Part shown: positions 1-9,823 of the stretch, piece after piece
How the letters are laid out: every line of letters starts with the position of its first letter
How positions within the stretch are numbered: position 1 is the first letter of the stretch
NCBI GenBank assembly: GCA_963578825.1
Contig: CAUZDW010000006.1
Coordinates: 62,001-126,000, forward strand
Source: JAJDNS01 sp963578825
Lineage (GTDB): Bacteria > Acidobacteriota > Vicinamibacteria > Fen-336
Length of the DNA: 64,000 nt
Reading direction: 5' to 3'
Notes under the pieces: model-generated
Seen by the model: the letters and a program-made list of their open reading frames with translations, nothing else
Told to the model about the DNA's origin: nothing
Databases searched by the model: none
Position numbers and translations under genes: made by a program

Positions 1-416
1 TTGATCAGAATGGCGACACCCTCGGGTTTGAGCTCGGACTCTCCTGAGTCGAACAGGACCTCGTCGATCATCTCGACTCGTAGCTGATCCCGGATCTGCT
101 CGACCTGCACCTGCTTGTCCGCGATCTCCTGCTCCAACTCGCTCATGAGCTCGTTCTGGGCGGAGTGGAGCCGGTCGAGCTCGCTCTCTTTCTCCGCCAC
201 CGCCTGCTGGAGCTCCGCGCTCGAGTGCTCAAGCCGCTCACGGATCGCGTCGAGGTCCGCAGCCCGAGTCCGGTACGTCGCAGCGTCCTGGCGTGCTGCC
301 ACCAGCTGCTCACGGGTCGCGTCGAGCTCCGTCTTCTGCTCGCCGAAGAGCCAGTAGCCGAGGACGCCGCCGGCCACGAGGAGGAGCGTCAGGAGCCCGA
401 TAATCCACTTGGTCAT
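1..416 (-). CDS. OmpA/MotB-type domain protein (5' part only)
   Basis: Only the first 138 codons are inside the window; the gene runs off the left edge. It starts with MTKWIIGLL, a hydrophobic N-terminal anchor of about 20 residues (LLTLLLVAGGVLGYWLF). A long charged stretch rich in Glu, Gln and Arg follows, with heptad character (about residues 28-110), probably a periplasmic coiled coil. The last visible residues, VLFDSGESELKPEG, match the start of the OmpA C-terminal peptidoglycan-binding fold (FDxGxxxLxxxG). The likely role is an inner-membrane-anchored protein reaching to the murein. It is divergent from the esterase at 613. Confidence 0.7.
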   Translation of the reverse strand, partial: MTKWIIGLLTLLLVAGGVLGYWLFGEQKTELDATREQLVAARQDAATYRTRAADLDAIRERLEHSSAELQQAVAEKESELDRLHSAQNELMSELEQEIADKQVQVEQIRDQLRVEMIDEVLFDSGESELKPEGVAILI

Positions 417-497
417 GTTCGCCTCCCGGTCGAGTGGCCCCCATTGTCTCAGACGGCGGGACGTGGCTCCGTGACGGAAACCACTCCACGCCGGAGA

Positions 498-509
498 CGA
501 GACGTCTCG
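498..509. repeat. 12-bp perfect palindrome upstream of the esterase
   Basis: CGAGACGTCTCG lies in the 196-base divergent gap between the OmpA-domain gene and the esterase. It may be an operator. Nothing else is recognisable in this gap. Confidence 0.25.
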
Positions 510-612
510 GAGTCCAGAGCCCCTCCCAACGTCGCCCCTCCAAGGACGGGCGCCTCCTCCCCGAGTGGTAGACTCGCCCGGCGCCGGTGGGCGCAGGGGG
601 AGGACGCCGGCC

Positions 613-2373
613 ATGACCAGTCCGAGGACCCTTCGTGCGGGCGGGGCGATTCTCATGTTGCTGGTGAGCCTCAGCCCTCTCCCGCCGGGTCAGCGGGCTG
701 ACGAGGGAGAGGGCGGCGGGCTCCGTTTCGAGATCCGCTTCGGGCCCGAGCAGTCCGCCGACGCCCTGGATGGGCGGATGCTCCTGATGCTCTCGACGGA
801 CGACAGCAAGGAGCCTCGGTTCCAGATCGTCGACGGACCGGCGACCCAGCTCGCTTTCGGCATCGACGTGGAGGGCCTCGAGCCCAGCCAGGCGGCCGTG
901 ATCGGCGAAGGCGTGCTCGGCTACCCTGTCGACAGCCTCGCGGAGCTGCCCGCGGGCCAGTACATCGTCCAGGCGCTGCTCCATCGTTACGAGACGTTCC
1001 ATCGCGCGGACGGCCACACCTTGAAGCTCCCCATGGACCGCGGAGAGGGCCAGCAGTGGAACGAGGCGCCTGGAAACCTCTACAGCTTGCCGCGCTCAGT
1101 GATGATCGACCCCGCCGGGGGAGGAGTCGTCGAGATCGTGATGGACCAGGTCATCCCACCCATCACCGATCCCCCGACGACGAAGTACATCAAGCACGAG
1201 AGGATCCAGAGCCGGCTCCTCACGGAGTTCTGGGGTCGTCCGATGTTCCTCGGGGCCCACGTGCTGTTGCCGGAGGGCTTCGACGAGCACCCGGGGGCGC
1301 GGTACCCTCTGGCCATCTTCCACGGTCACTTCCACCACGACTTCGGTGGCTTCCGCGAGGACCCCCCGGACCCCGACCTCGAGCCCGAGCACAGCGAACG
1401 GTTCGACTGGCCGGCGTACAACCGGACCGAGCAGGAGCACGCGCACCAGTTCTACAACGAGTGGACCGGCCCCGACTTCCCGCGGATGATCATCATCGAG
1501 ATCCAGCACGCCAACCCCTACTACGACGACTCGTACGCCGTGAACTCGGCGAACGTGGGGCCCTACGGCGACGCGATCACCTACGAGCTCATTCCGTACA
1601 TCGAGAAGAAGTACCGCGGCATCGGTGAGGGCTGGGCGCGCTTCCTGTACGGAGGATCCACCGGCGGCTGGGAGGCTCTGGGCGTGCAGGTCCTGTACCC
1701 CGACGAGTACAACGGGTGCTTTGCGGCCTGTCCCGATCCCATCGACTTCCGCGCCTACACCGTGGTGGACATCTACGAGGACGAGAACGCCTACTACGTC
1801 GACAGCGAGTGGAAGAAGACACTGCGGCCGGCTCACCGGGACTATCTGGGTCACCTGACGACCACGCTCGAGGAGACGAACCACCGCGAGCTCGTCCTGG
1901 GGACGAAGGGCCGTTCCGGCCAGCAGTGGGACATCTGGGAGGCCGTCTACTCCCCCGTGGGCCCCGACGGCTACCCCAGGAGACTTTGGGACAAGCGCAC
2001 CGGGGCGATCGACCACGAGGTAGCCGAGCACTGGCGGGAGAACTACGACTTGTCCTACATCCTACGCCGGGACTGGGCCACGCTCGGCCCGAAGCTCGAA
2101 GGGAAGATCCACATCTACGTCGGCGACATGGACAACTACTACCTGAACAACGGCGTCTACCTCGTCGAGGAGTTCCTGGAGAAGACCCAGAACCCGCACT
2201 ACGGCGGCGAGGTCGACTACGGGGACCGGGCCGAGCACTGCTGGAACGGGGACCAAAGCCGTCCCAACGCCACCTCGCGGCTTCGCTACAACCAGATGTT
2301 CGCCCCGAAGATCGTCGAGCGGATCCTGAAGACAGCGCCCCCGGGAGCCGACGTGACGAGCTGGCGATACTGA
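613..2373 (+). CDS. secreted alpha/beta-hydrolase (putative esterase)
   Basis: 586 residues. The start at 613 is chosen because GGGGGAGG lies just upstream and a signal peptide follows directly (MTSPRTLRAGG, then ILMLLVSLSPLPPG). The N-terminal 170 residues look like a beta-sandwich. From about residue 205 the chain resembles the putative esterase/PHB-depolymerase superfamily: a Y-P-L-A-I-F-H-G-H strand/oxyanion region, and a nucleophile-elbow motif GGSTGGW with Ser near residue 349. HCWNGD near the C-terminus may carry the catalytic His. The substrate is unknown; a periplasmic or extracellular ester is inferred. It converges with the EamA gene with a 4-nt gap. Confidence 0.75.
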   Translation: MTSPRTLRAGGAILMLLVSLSPLPPGQRADEGEGGGLRFEIRFGPEQSADALDGRMLLMLSTDDSKEPRFQIVDGPATQLAFGIDVEGLEPSQAAVIGEGVLGYPVDSLAELPAGQYIVQALLHRYETFHRADGHTLKLPMDRGEGQQWNEAPGNLYSLPRSVMIDPAGGGVVEIVMDQVIPPITDPPTTKYIKHERIQSRLLTEFWGRPMFLGAHVLLPEGFDEHPGARYPLAIFHGHFHHDFGGFREDPPDPDLEPEHSERFDWPAYNRTEQEHAHQFYNEWTGPDFPRMIIIEIQHANPYYDDSYAVNSANVGPYGDAITYELIPYIEKKYRGIGEGWARFLYGGSTGGWEALGVQVLYPDEYNGCFAACPDPIDFRAYTVVDIYEDENAYYVDSEWKKTLRPAHRDYLGHLTTTLEETNHRELVLGTKGRSGQQWDIWEAVYSPVGPDGYPRRLWDKRTGAIDHEVAEHWRENYDLSYILRRDWATLGPKLEGKIHIYVGDMDNYYLNNGVYLVEEFLEKTQNPHYGGEVDYGDRAEHCWNGDQSRPNATSRLRYNQMFAPKIVERILKTAPPGADVTSWRY

Positions 2374-2377
2374 ACGC

Positions 2378-3259
2378 CTACCCGCGCTCGGTCAGGGCCA
2401 CGCCGGCGATCACCAGCACCGCCCCGACGACCAGGTTGGCGCTGAGCGTCTCGCCGAGATAGAAGACCGCCACCACGGCGGTCATGGGCGGAATCGTATA
2501 GAGGTACACGCCCACCTTCTGGGACTCCGTCCGCTCGAGCGCGACGAAGTAGAGAAGGGTGGCGAGGAACGAGCATCCGACCCCCAGGAAGCCGACGGCC
2601 ATCCAGGCCTCGAGCGTCATGCTCGCCACCGCGAATCCCGTCGCGTGCATCTCGTACGCGCCGACAGGAAGCATCCAGAGGGCACCGATCAGCGTCACCC
2701 AGGCCGTGAGCCTGAGCGCACCGAGCTCGTCCGTCGCCGCCTTGCCGAGGACGGTGAACAGGCCCCACAAGACGATGCTCACCAGCACCAGGAAGTCACC
2801 CTTGACGTGAGCGCCGAGCTCGAGGGTCGTCAGGGTTCCGGGCCCCATGACCATCAGGACGCCAGCGAGTGCCAGTGCGACGCCCAGCGCCTTGCGTAGC
2901 GTGATGCGCTCGCCCAGAATCATCGCGGACAGCAGCAGAATCGTGATGGGAGCGGTGATCGCGTAGAGCGATGCGTTGGACGCCGTGGTGTACTGCAGGC
3001 CGACCGTCTGGAGGCCGTAGTGGAGCCCGGTCCCGATCAGGCTCAGCCAGAAAAGGCGCACCAGCCCCCTGCGGCCACCGAGGCTCCCGAGATCTCCCGG
3101 GGTGGCAATCCACGGCGCAAAGCACACCGCCGAGATGACCAGCCGGAGCGTCACGACCACCAGAGGGGGCGCCGCATCGAGGGCCACCTTCGTGGCCACG
3201 AACGACACCGCCCACAGAACGCAGGCCGCAATCAGCGCGGCTCGTGCCCCGCCGGGCAT
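2378..3259 (-). CDS. EamA/DMT-family membrane transporter
   Basis: 293 residues, starting MPGGARAALIAACVLWAVSF. About ten hydrophobic helices are arranged as two EamA repeats (about residues 6-140 and 150-290). The first repeat has the typical A-x-x-W-x-x-x-F-V-x-x-K opening. The family exports metabolites such as amino acids or nucleosides across the inner membrane; the substrate cannot be told from sequence. The next upstream gene on this strand, the sulfatase, ends at 3277, 17 nt before this start, so the two are probably cotranscribed. Confidence 0.8.
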   Translation of the reverse strand: MPGGARAALIAACVLWAVSFVATKVALDAAPPLVVVTLRLVISAVCFAPWIATPGDLGSLGGRRGLVRLFWLSLIGTGLHYGLQTVGLQYTTASNASLYAITAPITILLLSAMILGERITLRKALGVALALAGVLMVMGPGTLTTLELGAHVKGDFLVLVSIVLWGLFTVLGKAATDELGALRLTAWVTLIGALWMLPVGAYEMHATGFAVASMTLEAWMAVGFLGVGCSFLATLLYFVALERTESQKVGVYLYTIPPMTAVVAVFYLGETLSANLVVGAVLVIAGVALTERG

Positions 3260-3276
3260 GGCCGCCGGGCCTGGAT

Positions 3277-4863
3277 TCAGTGGCGGCCGCCGATGGGAGT
3301 CTGGGGCTCGGTCCAGGGCTTCACGTTGCTCCGCGCTGCCCACGCGTCGTAAAGCGAGGAAAGCGCCTCCACACGGTCGGGCTGGTCCGTGGCGAGATTC
3401 GAGAGCTCCGTCCGATCCTTCGCCAGATCGAAAAGCTCCCACGGCCCGCCGTGTACGGCCACCAGCTTCCAGTCGCCCTGGCGCACCGCGCGGTTGCCCT
3501 CGTGCTCCCAGAAGAGAGTGCGTGGCTCGTCGGGGTCCCCATGGAAGAGATCCCGGCCCTCGAGAGAACGCGGCGGCGCGCCGGCGGCCGCCAGGAAACT
3601 CGGCAGGAGGTCGACGACGTGGCCGACCTGCTCGGTGGTCTGCCCGGGCGGGATCACGCCGGGCCAGCGGGCGATGAACGGGCTCGCAATCCCGCCCTCG
3701 TGGACGAAGCTCTTGAACAGACGGAAGGGCGTGTTCGACACGTTCGCCCATTCGAGGCCGTAGCTCGCGTAGGTGTCCTCCGGCCCTGGGGGGATGTCGG
3801 TTCCGTTCCCGAGGCGAATCGGCCGATCGTCCCGCGTCATGAGGGGGAAGTGGTTCGCGCGCCCCTCGGGCCCGATCTCCTCGGCGCAGCCCCCGTTGTC
3901 GGAAAGGAAGACGACGAGCGTGTTCTCCGCCATCCCGCGGCGCTCCAGCGTGTCGAGCACCCTTCCGACCCCGCGGTCCATCTGCTCGACCATGGCCGCG
4001 TAGACCGCCATCCGCCTGGCAAGCCACTCCCCGGGCTCGGCGGACTCCCACGGTTCGACTCGCTCGTCCCGGGGGGCAAGGAGACCGAGGTCGGACAGCC
4101 GTCGGTGGCGCGCGGCGCGGACCGCGTCCCAGCCCGCGCGGTAGCGCTCGATGTGCCGGCTCACATCCGCCTCGCGGGCGTGCAGCGGCCAGTGGGGCGC
4201 CGCGTGGGCGACATACAGGAAAAAGGGCCTCGACGGATCGTGTTCCTCGACGAACTCGACGGCCGCGTGGGTGATGGCGTCCGTGAAATGGTAGTCGCCG
4301 TCAGGTGGGGGGAGCGGTTCGTCGTCGCGCATCAGCGAGGGCGGGTTGTAGTAGCTCCGGATGCTGGCGAGGATTCCGTAGAAGCGGTCGAAGCCGCGGC
4401 GTCTCGGGTGGTTGTGGCCCGGGCCCGGCCACGGTGTGACATGCCACTTTCCCGCCATGTAGGTCGAGTAACCGGCCTCCCGAAGCAGCTCTGCCACCGT
4501 GGGCGTCTCCCGGTCGAGATCGCCAGGATAGACCCCCGGGCTGTTGAGATGGCCGACGCCCACGGCGTGCGGTGTGCGGCCGGTCAGGAGGCTCGCGCGG
4601 GTGGGGGAGCAGCGCGCCGCGTTGTAGAACTGCGTGAAGCGGAGGCCCTCCTCGGCCAGGCGGTCGAGATGGGGCGTCGGAATCTCGCCGCCATAGGAGC
4701 CCACATCGGAAAAGCCCAGGTCGTCCGCCATGATGAGGACGATATTCGGCCGCTTCGCCGTCTTCGTTGGCGGGGCAGCCGGCGCGCAGGCCCCCAGCGC
4801 AAGGACGGTCGCGATCGCCGGCCGAAGGGCGGCTGCTCCAATGTCGTCGAAGAGAGATCTCAC
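3277..4863 (-). CDS. lipoprotein sulfatase (arylsulfatase family)
   Basis: 528 residues from a GTG start at 4863, chosen because it has AGCGAGG upstream and gives a lipoprotein signal (LALGACAP, Cys lipobox). An upstream start at 4953 would overlap the next gene. The catalytic motif CSPTRAS has the Cys (about residue 85) that is converted to formylglycine. The metal-binding start PNIVLIMADDLG and a later FLSDNGG (second metal ligands) are intact. The enzyme hydrolyses sulfate esters, probably at the cell surface or periplasm. Cys-type sulfatases need a maturase (anSME or FGE), and none is in this window. It sits between a SpmAB-like gene and an EamA exporter on the same strand. Confidence 0.88.
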   Translation of the reverse strand: MRSLFDDIGAAALRPAIATVLALGACAPAAPPTKTAKRPNIVLIMADDLGFSDVGSYGGEIPTPHLDRLAEEGLRFTQFYNAARCSPTRASLLTGRTPHAVGVGHLNSPGVYPGDLDRETPTVAELLREAGYSTYMAGKWHVTPWPGPGHNHPRRRGFDRFYGILASIRSYYNPPSLMRDDEPLPPPDGDYHFTDAITHAAVEFVEEHDPSRPFFLYVAHAAPHWPLHAREADVSRHIERYRAGWDAVRAARHRRLSDLGLLAPRDERVEPWESAEPGEWLARRMAVYAAMVEQMDRGVGRVLDTLERRGMAENTLVVFLSDNGGCAEEIGPEGRANHFPLMTRDDRPIRLGNGTDIPPGPEDTYASYGLEWANVSNTPFRLFKSFVHEGGIASPFIARWPGVIPPGQTTEQVGHVVDLLPSFLAAAGAPPRSLEGRDLFHGDPDEPRTLFWEHEGNRAVRQGDWKLVAVHGGPWELFDLAKDRTELSNLATDQPDRVEALSSLYDAWAARSNVKPWTEPQTPIGGRH

Positions 4864-4885
4864 GGGCGGTGCCTCGCTCTCGAGC

Positions 4886-6115
4886 TCAGCCGAAGAAAAG
4901 GTATGTGACGAAGATGGCGCCGAGAATCCCGGCGAGGTCGGCGGCCAGGCCACAGCCCACGGCGTGGCGGGTCTTCCGGAGGCCGACGGACCCGAAGTAC
5001 ACGGCGAGCACGTAGAACGTAGTCTCGGTGCTCCCCTGGATCACGCTCACTAGGCGCCCTGCAAAGGAGTCGGCGCCGTGGGTCTTCATGGTCTCGAGCA
5101 TCATCCCGCGGGCGCCGCTGCCGCTCAGAGGTCGAACCAGGGCCGTGGGCAGCCCGTCCACCCAGCGCGTGTCGAGACCCAGCCCCGTCGCCGTCCACCG
5201 GACCGCATCGAGCAGCATGTCGAGGGTGCCGCTGGCTCTCAGCACTCCGATGCCCACCAGCATGGCCACGAGGTACGGGATGATCCCCACCGCCACGCCA
5301 AAGCCTTCTTTCGCCCCTTCGATAAAGCTCTCGTAGAGCGAGATCCGGCGCCGGACCGCGAGGAGCATGAAGGCGATGATCACGCTGAAGATGAGGACGT
5401 TGCTCAGGAGCGACGACTGCCTTTGCATCGCTTCGCGATCGAGCTGGCTGAAGTACGCCACCAGCCCTCCCACCATGGCCAGCAGGCCGCCGAAGTACGC
5501 GAGGATGACGGGATCCCAGAGCTTGCGCCGCTGAACGAGTCCCGTGACGACGAGGCCGGCAACCGTACTGCAGGTCGTGGCAATCAGGAGCGGGAGGAAC
5601 ACGTCGGTCGGATCGGCCGCCCCCATGGTGGCCCGATAGGTGAAGATCGCCACCGGGATCACGGTGACCGCTGATGTGTTGAGAACCAGGAAGAGGATCT
5701 GGTCGTTGCTGGCGGTGTCCTTCTCGGGGTTCAGCTCCTGAAGCTCTCCCATGGCCTTGAGGCCGAGAGGCGTGGCGGCGTTGTCCAACCCCAGCATGTT
5801 GGCGGCCATGTTCATGACGATGGAGCCCGAAGCCGGATGGCCCGGCGGGATCGAAGGGAAGAGCCGTCTCAGAAGCGGCCCGAACCAGCGGGCCAGCAGC
5901 TCGACCGCACCCCCCCGCTCGCCGATCTTCATGATCCCGAGCCAGAGACACATGACCCCGGTCAGCCCCAGGGCGATCTCGAACGCCGTCTTCGAGAGGT
6001 CGAAGGTGGCGGCCACCATCTCCGCCCAGACGCTGGTGTGGCCCAGGACAACGGACTGGAAGACCGCGGCCACGAACGCCACGAAAAAGAACCCTGTCCA
6101 GATCCTGTCGAGCAT
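4886..6115 (-). CDS. fused SpmA-SpmB-type nucleoside-recognition (Gate) membrane protein
   Basis: 409 residues, starting MLDRIWTGFFFVAFVAAVFQ. Two Gate/nucleoside-recognition halves are in one chain. The SpmA-like half (residues 1-200) has NMAANMLGLDNAATPLGL, the family hallmark, and PEKDTASNDQ. The SpmB-like half (about 230-409) has ISLYESFIEGAKEGF and ends in hydrophobic helices. In Bacillus spmA and spmB are separate sporulation genes. In non-sporulating Gram-negatives the fused form has no settled function. A -10-like TAGCAT (minus strand, 6122-6127) lies 6 nt before the ATG, so the message may be leaderless. The sulfatase follows after a 22-nt gap. Confidence 0.82.
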   Translation of the reverse strand: MLDRIWTGFFFVAFVAAVFQSVVLGHTSVWAEMVAATFDLSKTAFEIALGLTGVMCLWLGIMKIGERGGAVELLARWFGPLLRRLFPSIPPGHPASGSIVMNMAANMLGLDNAATPLGLKAMGELQELNPEKDTASNDQILFLVLNTSAVTVIPVAIFTYRATMGAADPTDVFLPLLIATTCSTVAGLVVTGLVQRRKLWDPVILAYFGGLLAMVGGLVAYFSQLDREAMQRQSSLLSNVLIFSVIIAFMLLAVRRRISLYESFIEGAKEGFGVAVGIIPYLVAMLVGIGVLRASGTLDMLLDAVRWTATGLGLDTRWVDGLPTALVRPLSGSGARGMMLETMKTHGADSFAGRLVSVIQGSTETTFYVLAVYFGSVGLRKTRHAVGCGLAADLAGILGAIFVTYLFFG

Positions 6116-6149
6116 GGGCGGATGCTAACAGACCGCACCGAGAGTCAGA

Positions 6150-7655
6150 TCAACTGCTACCGTCCAGCGCTTCTCGAAGACGGTCGCACAACGTCTCGAT
6201 GACTCGGATCCGGGCGAGGCGCTTGTCGTTCCCCGGAACGAGCGTCCACGGTGCCGCAGCGGTGCTCGTGTGGGCCACCATGTCGTTCACCGCGTCGCGG
6301 TACAGCCCCCACTTCTCCCGGTTGCGCCAGTCTTCGGGGCCGATCTTGTGCCGCTTCCAGGCCACCTCCTCCCGCTCTCGAAAGCGGTGCAGCTGCTCCT
6401 TCTGATCGATGTGGAGCCAGAACTTCGCCAGCACGATGCCGTGATCGATCAGCTGCTGCTCGAAATCGTTGATCTCGAGGAAGGCCCGGCCCCACTCCTC
6501 GGGCCGGGCGAAACCCTCGACGCGCTCGACGAGGAGGCGCCCGTACCAGGAGCGATCGTAGATGGTCACGTATCCCGCCCGCGGGATGTGTCGCCAGAAC
6601 CGCCAGAGATAGTGCTGGGCGTTCTCCTCGTCGGTGGGTGACGCGATGGAGATCACGCGGTAGGTCCGCGGGTCCATGGCAGCGGTCAGGCGTCGGATGT
6701 TGCCGCCCTTGCCCGCCGCGTCCCATCCCTCGAAGACCACAACGGTGGAGCGGCGCTTGGCAAAGGCATTGCGAGTCAGTCGGCCCAGCCGTCCCTGGGC
6801 CTTGTCGAGACGCTCCTGGTGCTCCTCAGCGGAGAGCCTCGTGTCGAGGTCCAGACGATCGAGGACGGTGAGCGACGGCTTCGGGCCGACCGACAGGGAT
6901 GCCGCCGCATCACCCTCCGACGAGTCGGTCGTGGGCCGGGCTCCGCTCGGCGCCAGAGCAGCCCGAAAGCGCTCGAGGAGCGTCCTTCCGGCCAGGAGAT
7001 CGCGATAACGTTCGTGGGTGGCCTCCACGATGACCCAGGGAGCGAGAGGCGTGTCGGTTCGCCGGATCGCATGCTCCGAAGCTTCGATGAAAGAGTCGTA
7101 CTTGCGGAAGTGCTTCCAGTCGTCCCTGGTCACCTTCCAGCGCGTGAGCGGGTCCTTCTCGAGCCGCCTCAACCGCTTCTCGAGGCCCTTCTTCGAGAGG
7201 TGGATCCAGAGCTTGACGATGAGCGCGCCGTCCTGCGCGAGCATCTGCTCGAAGATCGCGATTCCCGAGAGCGAGCTGTCGTAGCGAGATCGACTGAGGC
7301 GACCGAACGCCCGCTCGACCAGGGGCTCGCTGTACCAGGACCCGAAGAAGATGCCGATGCGCCCGCGCCGGGGCAGCCGCATCCAGTAGCGCCACCAGAG
7401 CGGCCGCTCTCTCTCTTCGTCGGTCGGAGGCCCAAAAGCGTGGGTGTCCAGGCCCCGCGTATCCAGCCACTCGAGGAGGCGCTTGACCGTCTCCCCTTTT
7501 CCAGCGCCGTCGGCTCCCGCGAGGAGCAGGATCACGGGGACCCGGGCCTTCTGCAGCGCGCGCTGGGCTTCCAGCAGCTCGAGGCGCAGCGTCTCGACCG
7601 CGTTCTCGAACTCCTTCTTGCCCACACGGCGCCCGAGCTCTGCGGCTTCGAACAC
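6150..7655 (-). CDS. pap: polyphosphate:AMP phosphotransferase (tandem PPK2 domains)
   Basis: 501 residues from GTG at 7655, so the N-terminus reads (V)FEAAELG as in known Pap proteins; a GTG 36 nt further upstream is also open. There are two PPK2 domains. The first has Walker A GADGAGKGE (residues 48-56) and RRGRIGIFFGSWYSEPL. The second has EGWDAAGKGGNIRR (about 310-323) and YVTIYDRSWYGR. Two-domain (class II) PPK2 enzymes transfer phosphate from polyphosphate to AMP, giving ADP. A TACAAT box (minus strand, 7663-7668) ends 7 nt before the GTG, fitting a leaderless start. It is divergent from the E1 gene. Confidence 0.88.
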   Translation of the reverse strand: MFEAAELGRRVGKKEFENAVETLRLELLEAQRALQKARVPVILLLAGADGAGKGETVKRLLEWLDTRGLDTHAFGPPTDEERERPLWWRYWMRLPRRGRIGIFFGSWYSEPLVERAFGRLSRSRYDSSLSGIAIFEQMLAQDGALIVKLWIHLSKKGLEKRLRRLEKDPLTRWKVTRDDWKHFRKYDSFIEASEHAIRRTDTPLAPWVIVEATHERYRDLLAGRTLLERFRAALAPSGARPTTDSSEGDAAASLSVGPKPSLTVLDRLDLDTRLSAEEHQERLDKAQGRLGRLTRNAFAKRRSTVVVFEGWDAAGKGGNIRRLTAAMDPRTYRVISIASPTDEENAQHYLWRFWRHIPRAGYVTIYDRSWYGRLLVERVEGFARPEEWGRAFLEINDFEQQLIDHGIVLAKFWLHIDQKEQLHRFREREEVAWKRHKIGPEDWRNREKWGLYRDAVNDMVAHTSTAAAPWTLVPGNDKRLARIRVIETLCDRLREALDGSS

Positions 7656-7670
7656 GGGTGGGATTGTAGC

Positions 7671-7688
7671 GCGCCCGCTCGCGGGCGC
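7671..7688. repeat. perfect 8-bp inverted repeat in a divergent promoter region
   Basis: GCGCCCGC-TC-GCGGGCGC forms a perfect palindrome between the divergent pap and E1 genes, just upstream of the TACAAT box of pap. It could be an operator or simply a GC-rich hairpin. No regulator is identified. Confidence 0.3.
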
Positions 7689-7723
7689 CACGAGCCGGCC
7701 GGCGTACTACACTTGGGGAGGAT

Positions 7724-9744
7724 ATGGACGACTCCCCCGCGTCGTCGCCCCCGGAGACGACCCAGGAACGCCTCGAGGACTTCGCGCCCGGGCAGCTGCG
7801 GAACCTCTACCGCTCCATGCTCCTCTCCCGCCTGATCGAGGAGAAGATGCTCGTCCTCCTCAGGCAGGGGCGCTTGTCCAAATGGTTCTCCGGGATCGGG
7901 CAGGAGGCCATCGCCACCGGCGTCGTGGCGGCCCTGGATCCCAGCGACTTTGTGCTCCCGATGCACCGCAACCTGGGGGTGTTCACCGGGCGGGACATCG
8001 ACCTGCCGCGGCTCTTCCGCCAGCTCCTGGGCCGGGAGGGTGGCTTCACGAAGGGGCGGGATCGCAGCTTCCACTTCGGCCATCTCCAGAAGGGCATCGT
8101 GGGGATGGTCAGCCATCTCGGGGCCATGCTGCCCGTGGCCTGTGGCCTGGCACTGGCCGCACAGCTTCGGGGCAAGGATCGGGTGGCGGCGGTCTTCACC
8201 GGCGATGGGGCAACGAGCGAGGGAGACTTCCACGAGGCCCTGAACCTGGCCGCGGTCTGGAAGCTGCCCGTCCTGTTCCTGATCGAGAACAACCAGTACG
8301 GCCTCTCGACACCCATCCGCGAGCAGCACGCGTGTCGTGACCTCGCCGACCGGGGAGTGGCCTACGGGATGCCCGGCGTCATCGTGGACGGCAACGACAT
8401 CCTGGCCGTGCACCGCGCGGTGGCCCGCGCCGCCGATCGCGCTCGGCGAGGGGCAGGACCGTTGCTTCTCGAGTTCAAGACCTTCCGGACGCGGGGGCAC
8501 GAAGAGCCGTCGGGCACCGACTACGTCCCCAGGGAACTCCTCGAAGAGTGGAAGACAAGGGACCCGCTCCGGCGATTCGAAGCCTTCCTCCGCGGCAGAG
8601 AGGTCCTGAGCCATGGAGACGTAGAAAAGACACGGAGCGACTCCAAGGCGAGGATCGATGCGCTCGTCGACGAGGCCCTCGCCGCGCCCGAGCCCCGTTC
8701 GGGCGTGGACGCGGACGTCCTCGCTCCGAGCCTTCTCACCCCTCGCGCCCCGGACGCCGAGCGGGTGCAGGCGGCTCCGGAGCGGCGCTATGTGGACGCC
8801 ATCTCCGACGGGCTCCGCACGGTCATGCGTCGGGACGAGCGGGTTGTGCTCCTCGGCCAGGACATCGCCGAGTACGGCGGGGTCTTCAAGGTGACCGCCG
8901 GCCTCGTGGAGGAGTTCGGAAAGGCTCGCGTCCGCAACACGCCGATCATCGAGTCGGGAGCCATCGGTGCCGCGATGGGGCTCGCCCTGGGCGGCTACGT
9001 CCCGATGGTCGAGATGCAGTTCGGGGACTTCGTGACCTGCGGCTTCAACCAGATCGTCAACAACCTGGCGAAGACCCACTGGCGGTGGGGAGAGCGCATC
9101 CCCGTGGTGATCCGCCTGCCCGTCGGCGGCGGCGTGGGCGCCGGCCCCTTCCACTCGCAGAACGTGGAGTCGTGGTTCACCTCGGTGGCCGGCCTGAAGG
9201 TGCTGGCTCCCGCCACGCCGTACGATGCCAAGGGCCTACTCATCTCCGCCTTCGAAGACGGCAACCCCGTACTCTTCCTCGAGCATAAGCTCCTCTACCG
9301 CTCGGCTCGGGGCCGGGTGCCGGACGGTGACTATGCGCTGCCGATCGGCCAGGCACGGGTCGCTCGGGAGGGCCGGGACGCCACGATCGTCACCTAGGCA
9401 TCGGTCTCACCTGGGCGCTCGCCGCTGCCGAGGTCCTGGCCGAGGAGGGACGGGAGGTCGAGGTCCTCGACCTGCGCTCGCTGATGCCGTGGGACGTCGA
9501 CGCGGTCGTCGCTTCCGTGCGGAAGACGTCGCGCTGTCTCGTGCTGCACGAGGCCTCGGTCACAGGGGGCTTCGGCGGGGAGATCGCCGCGGTCGTGGGC
9601 CGTGAGGCGTTCGAGTGGCTGGACGCCCCCGTGTCCCGGCTGGGCGCCCTGGACACGCCGGCCCCTTTCGCGAAGACGCTGGAAGCGCTCCACTCGCCGA
9701 AGGGCCGCCTGCTGCCTGCGCTCCGGGAGCTGCTGGCGTACTAG
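7724..9744 (+). CDS. fused 2-oxo acid dehydrogenase E1 alpha-beta (one frameshift)
   Basis: About 673 residues if read through one frameshift. Residues 1-330 are the E1-alpha domain, with the thiamine diphosphate motif GDGATSEGDFHEALN...NN (Gly160 onward). Residues 345-673 are the E1-beta domain (LGQDIAEYGGVFKVT, PVGGGVGAGPFHSQ). The fusion is known in branched-chain oxo acid, pyruvate and acetoin E1 enzymes. The frame stops at TAG 9395-9397, exactly where homologs read TxxTYGIG. Inserting one base after 9396 restores TYGIGLTWALAAAE and an open frame to 9744. So one base is missing, by read error or recent mutation. GGGGAGG precedes the ATG. No E2 or E3 gene is adjacent. Confidence 0.85.
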
Positions 9745-9823
9745 GAGACCGTGGTGGAAGTGCTCCCCGGCTGGCGGGGTCCCCCCGGCTTCGCTAAGCT
9801 ATCTGTGGGCAAGAGGAGGCAAC

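Noticed and set aside
3244..4908. A 554-codon plus-strand frame opposite the sulfatase
   Set aside because: It is antisense to a sulfatase with full catalytic motifs, rich in Arg/Gly/Pro and has no domain; GC-rich DNA leaves such frames open.
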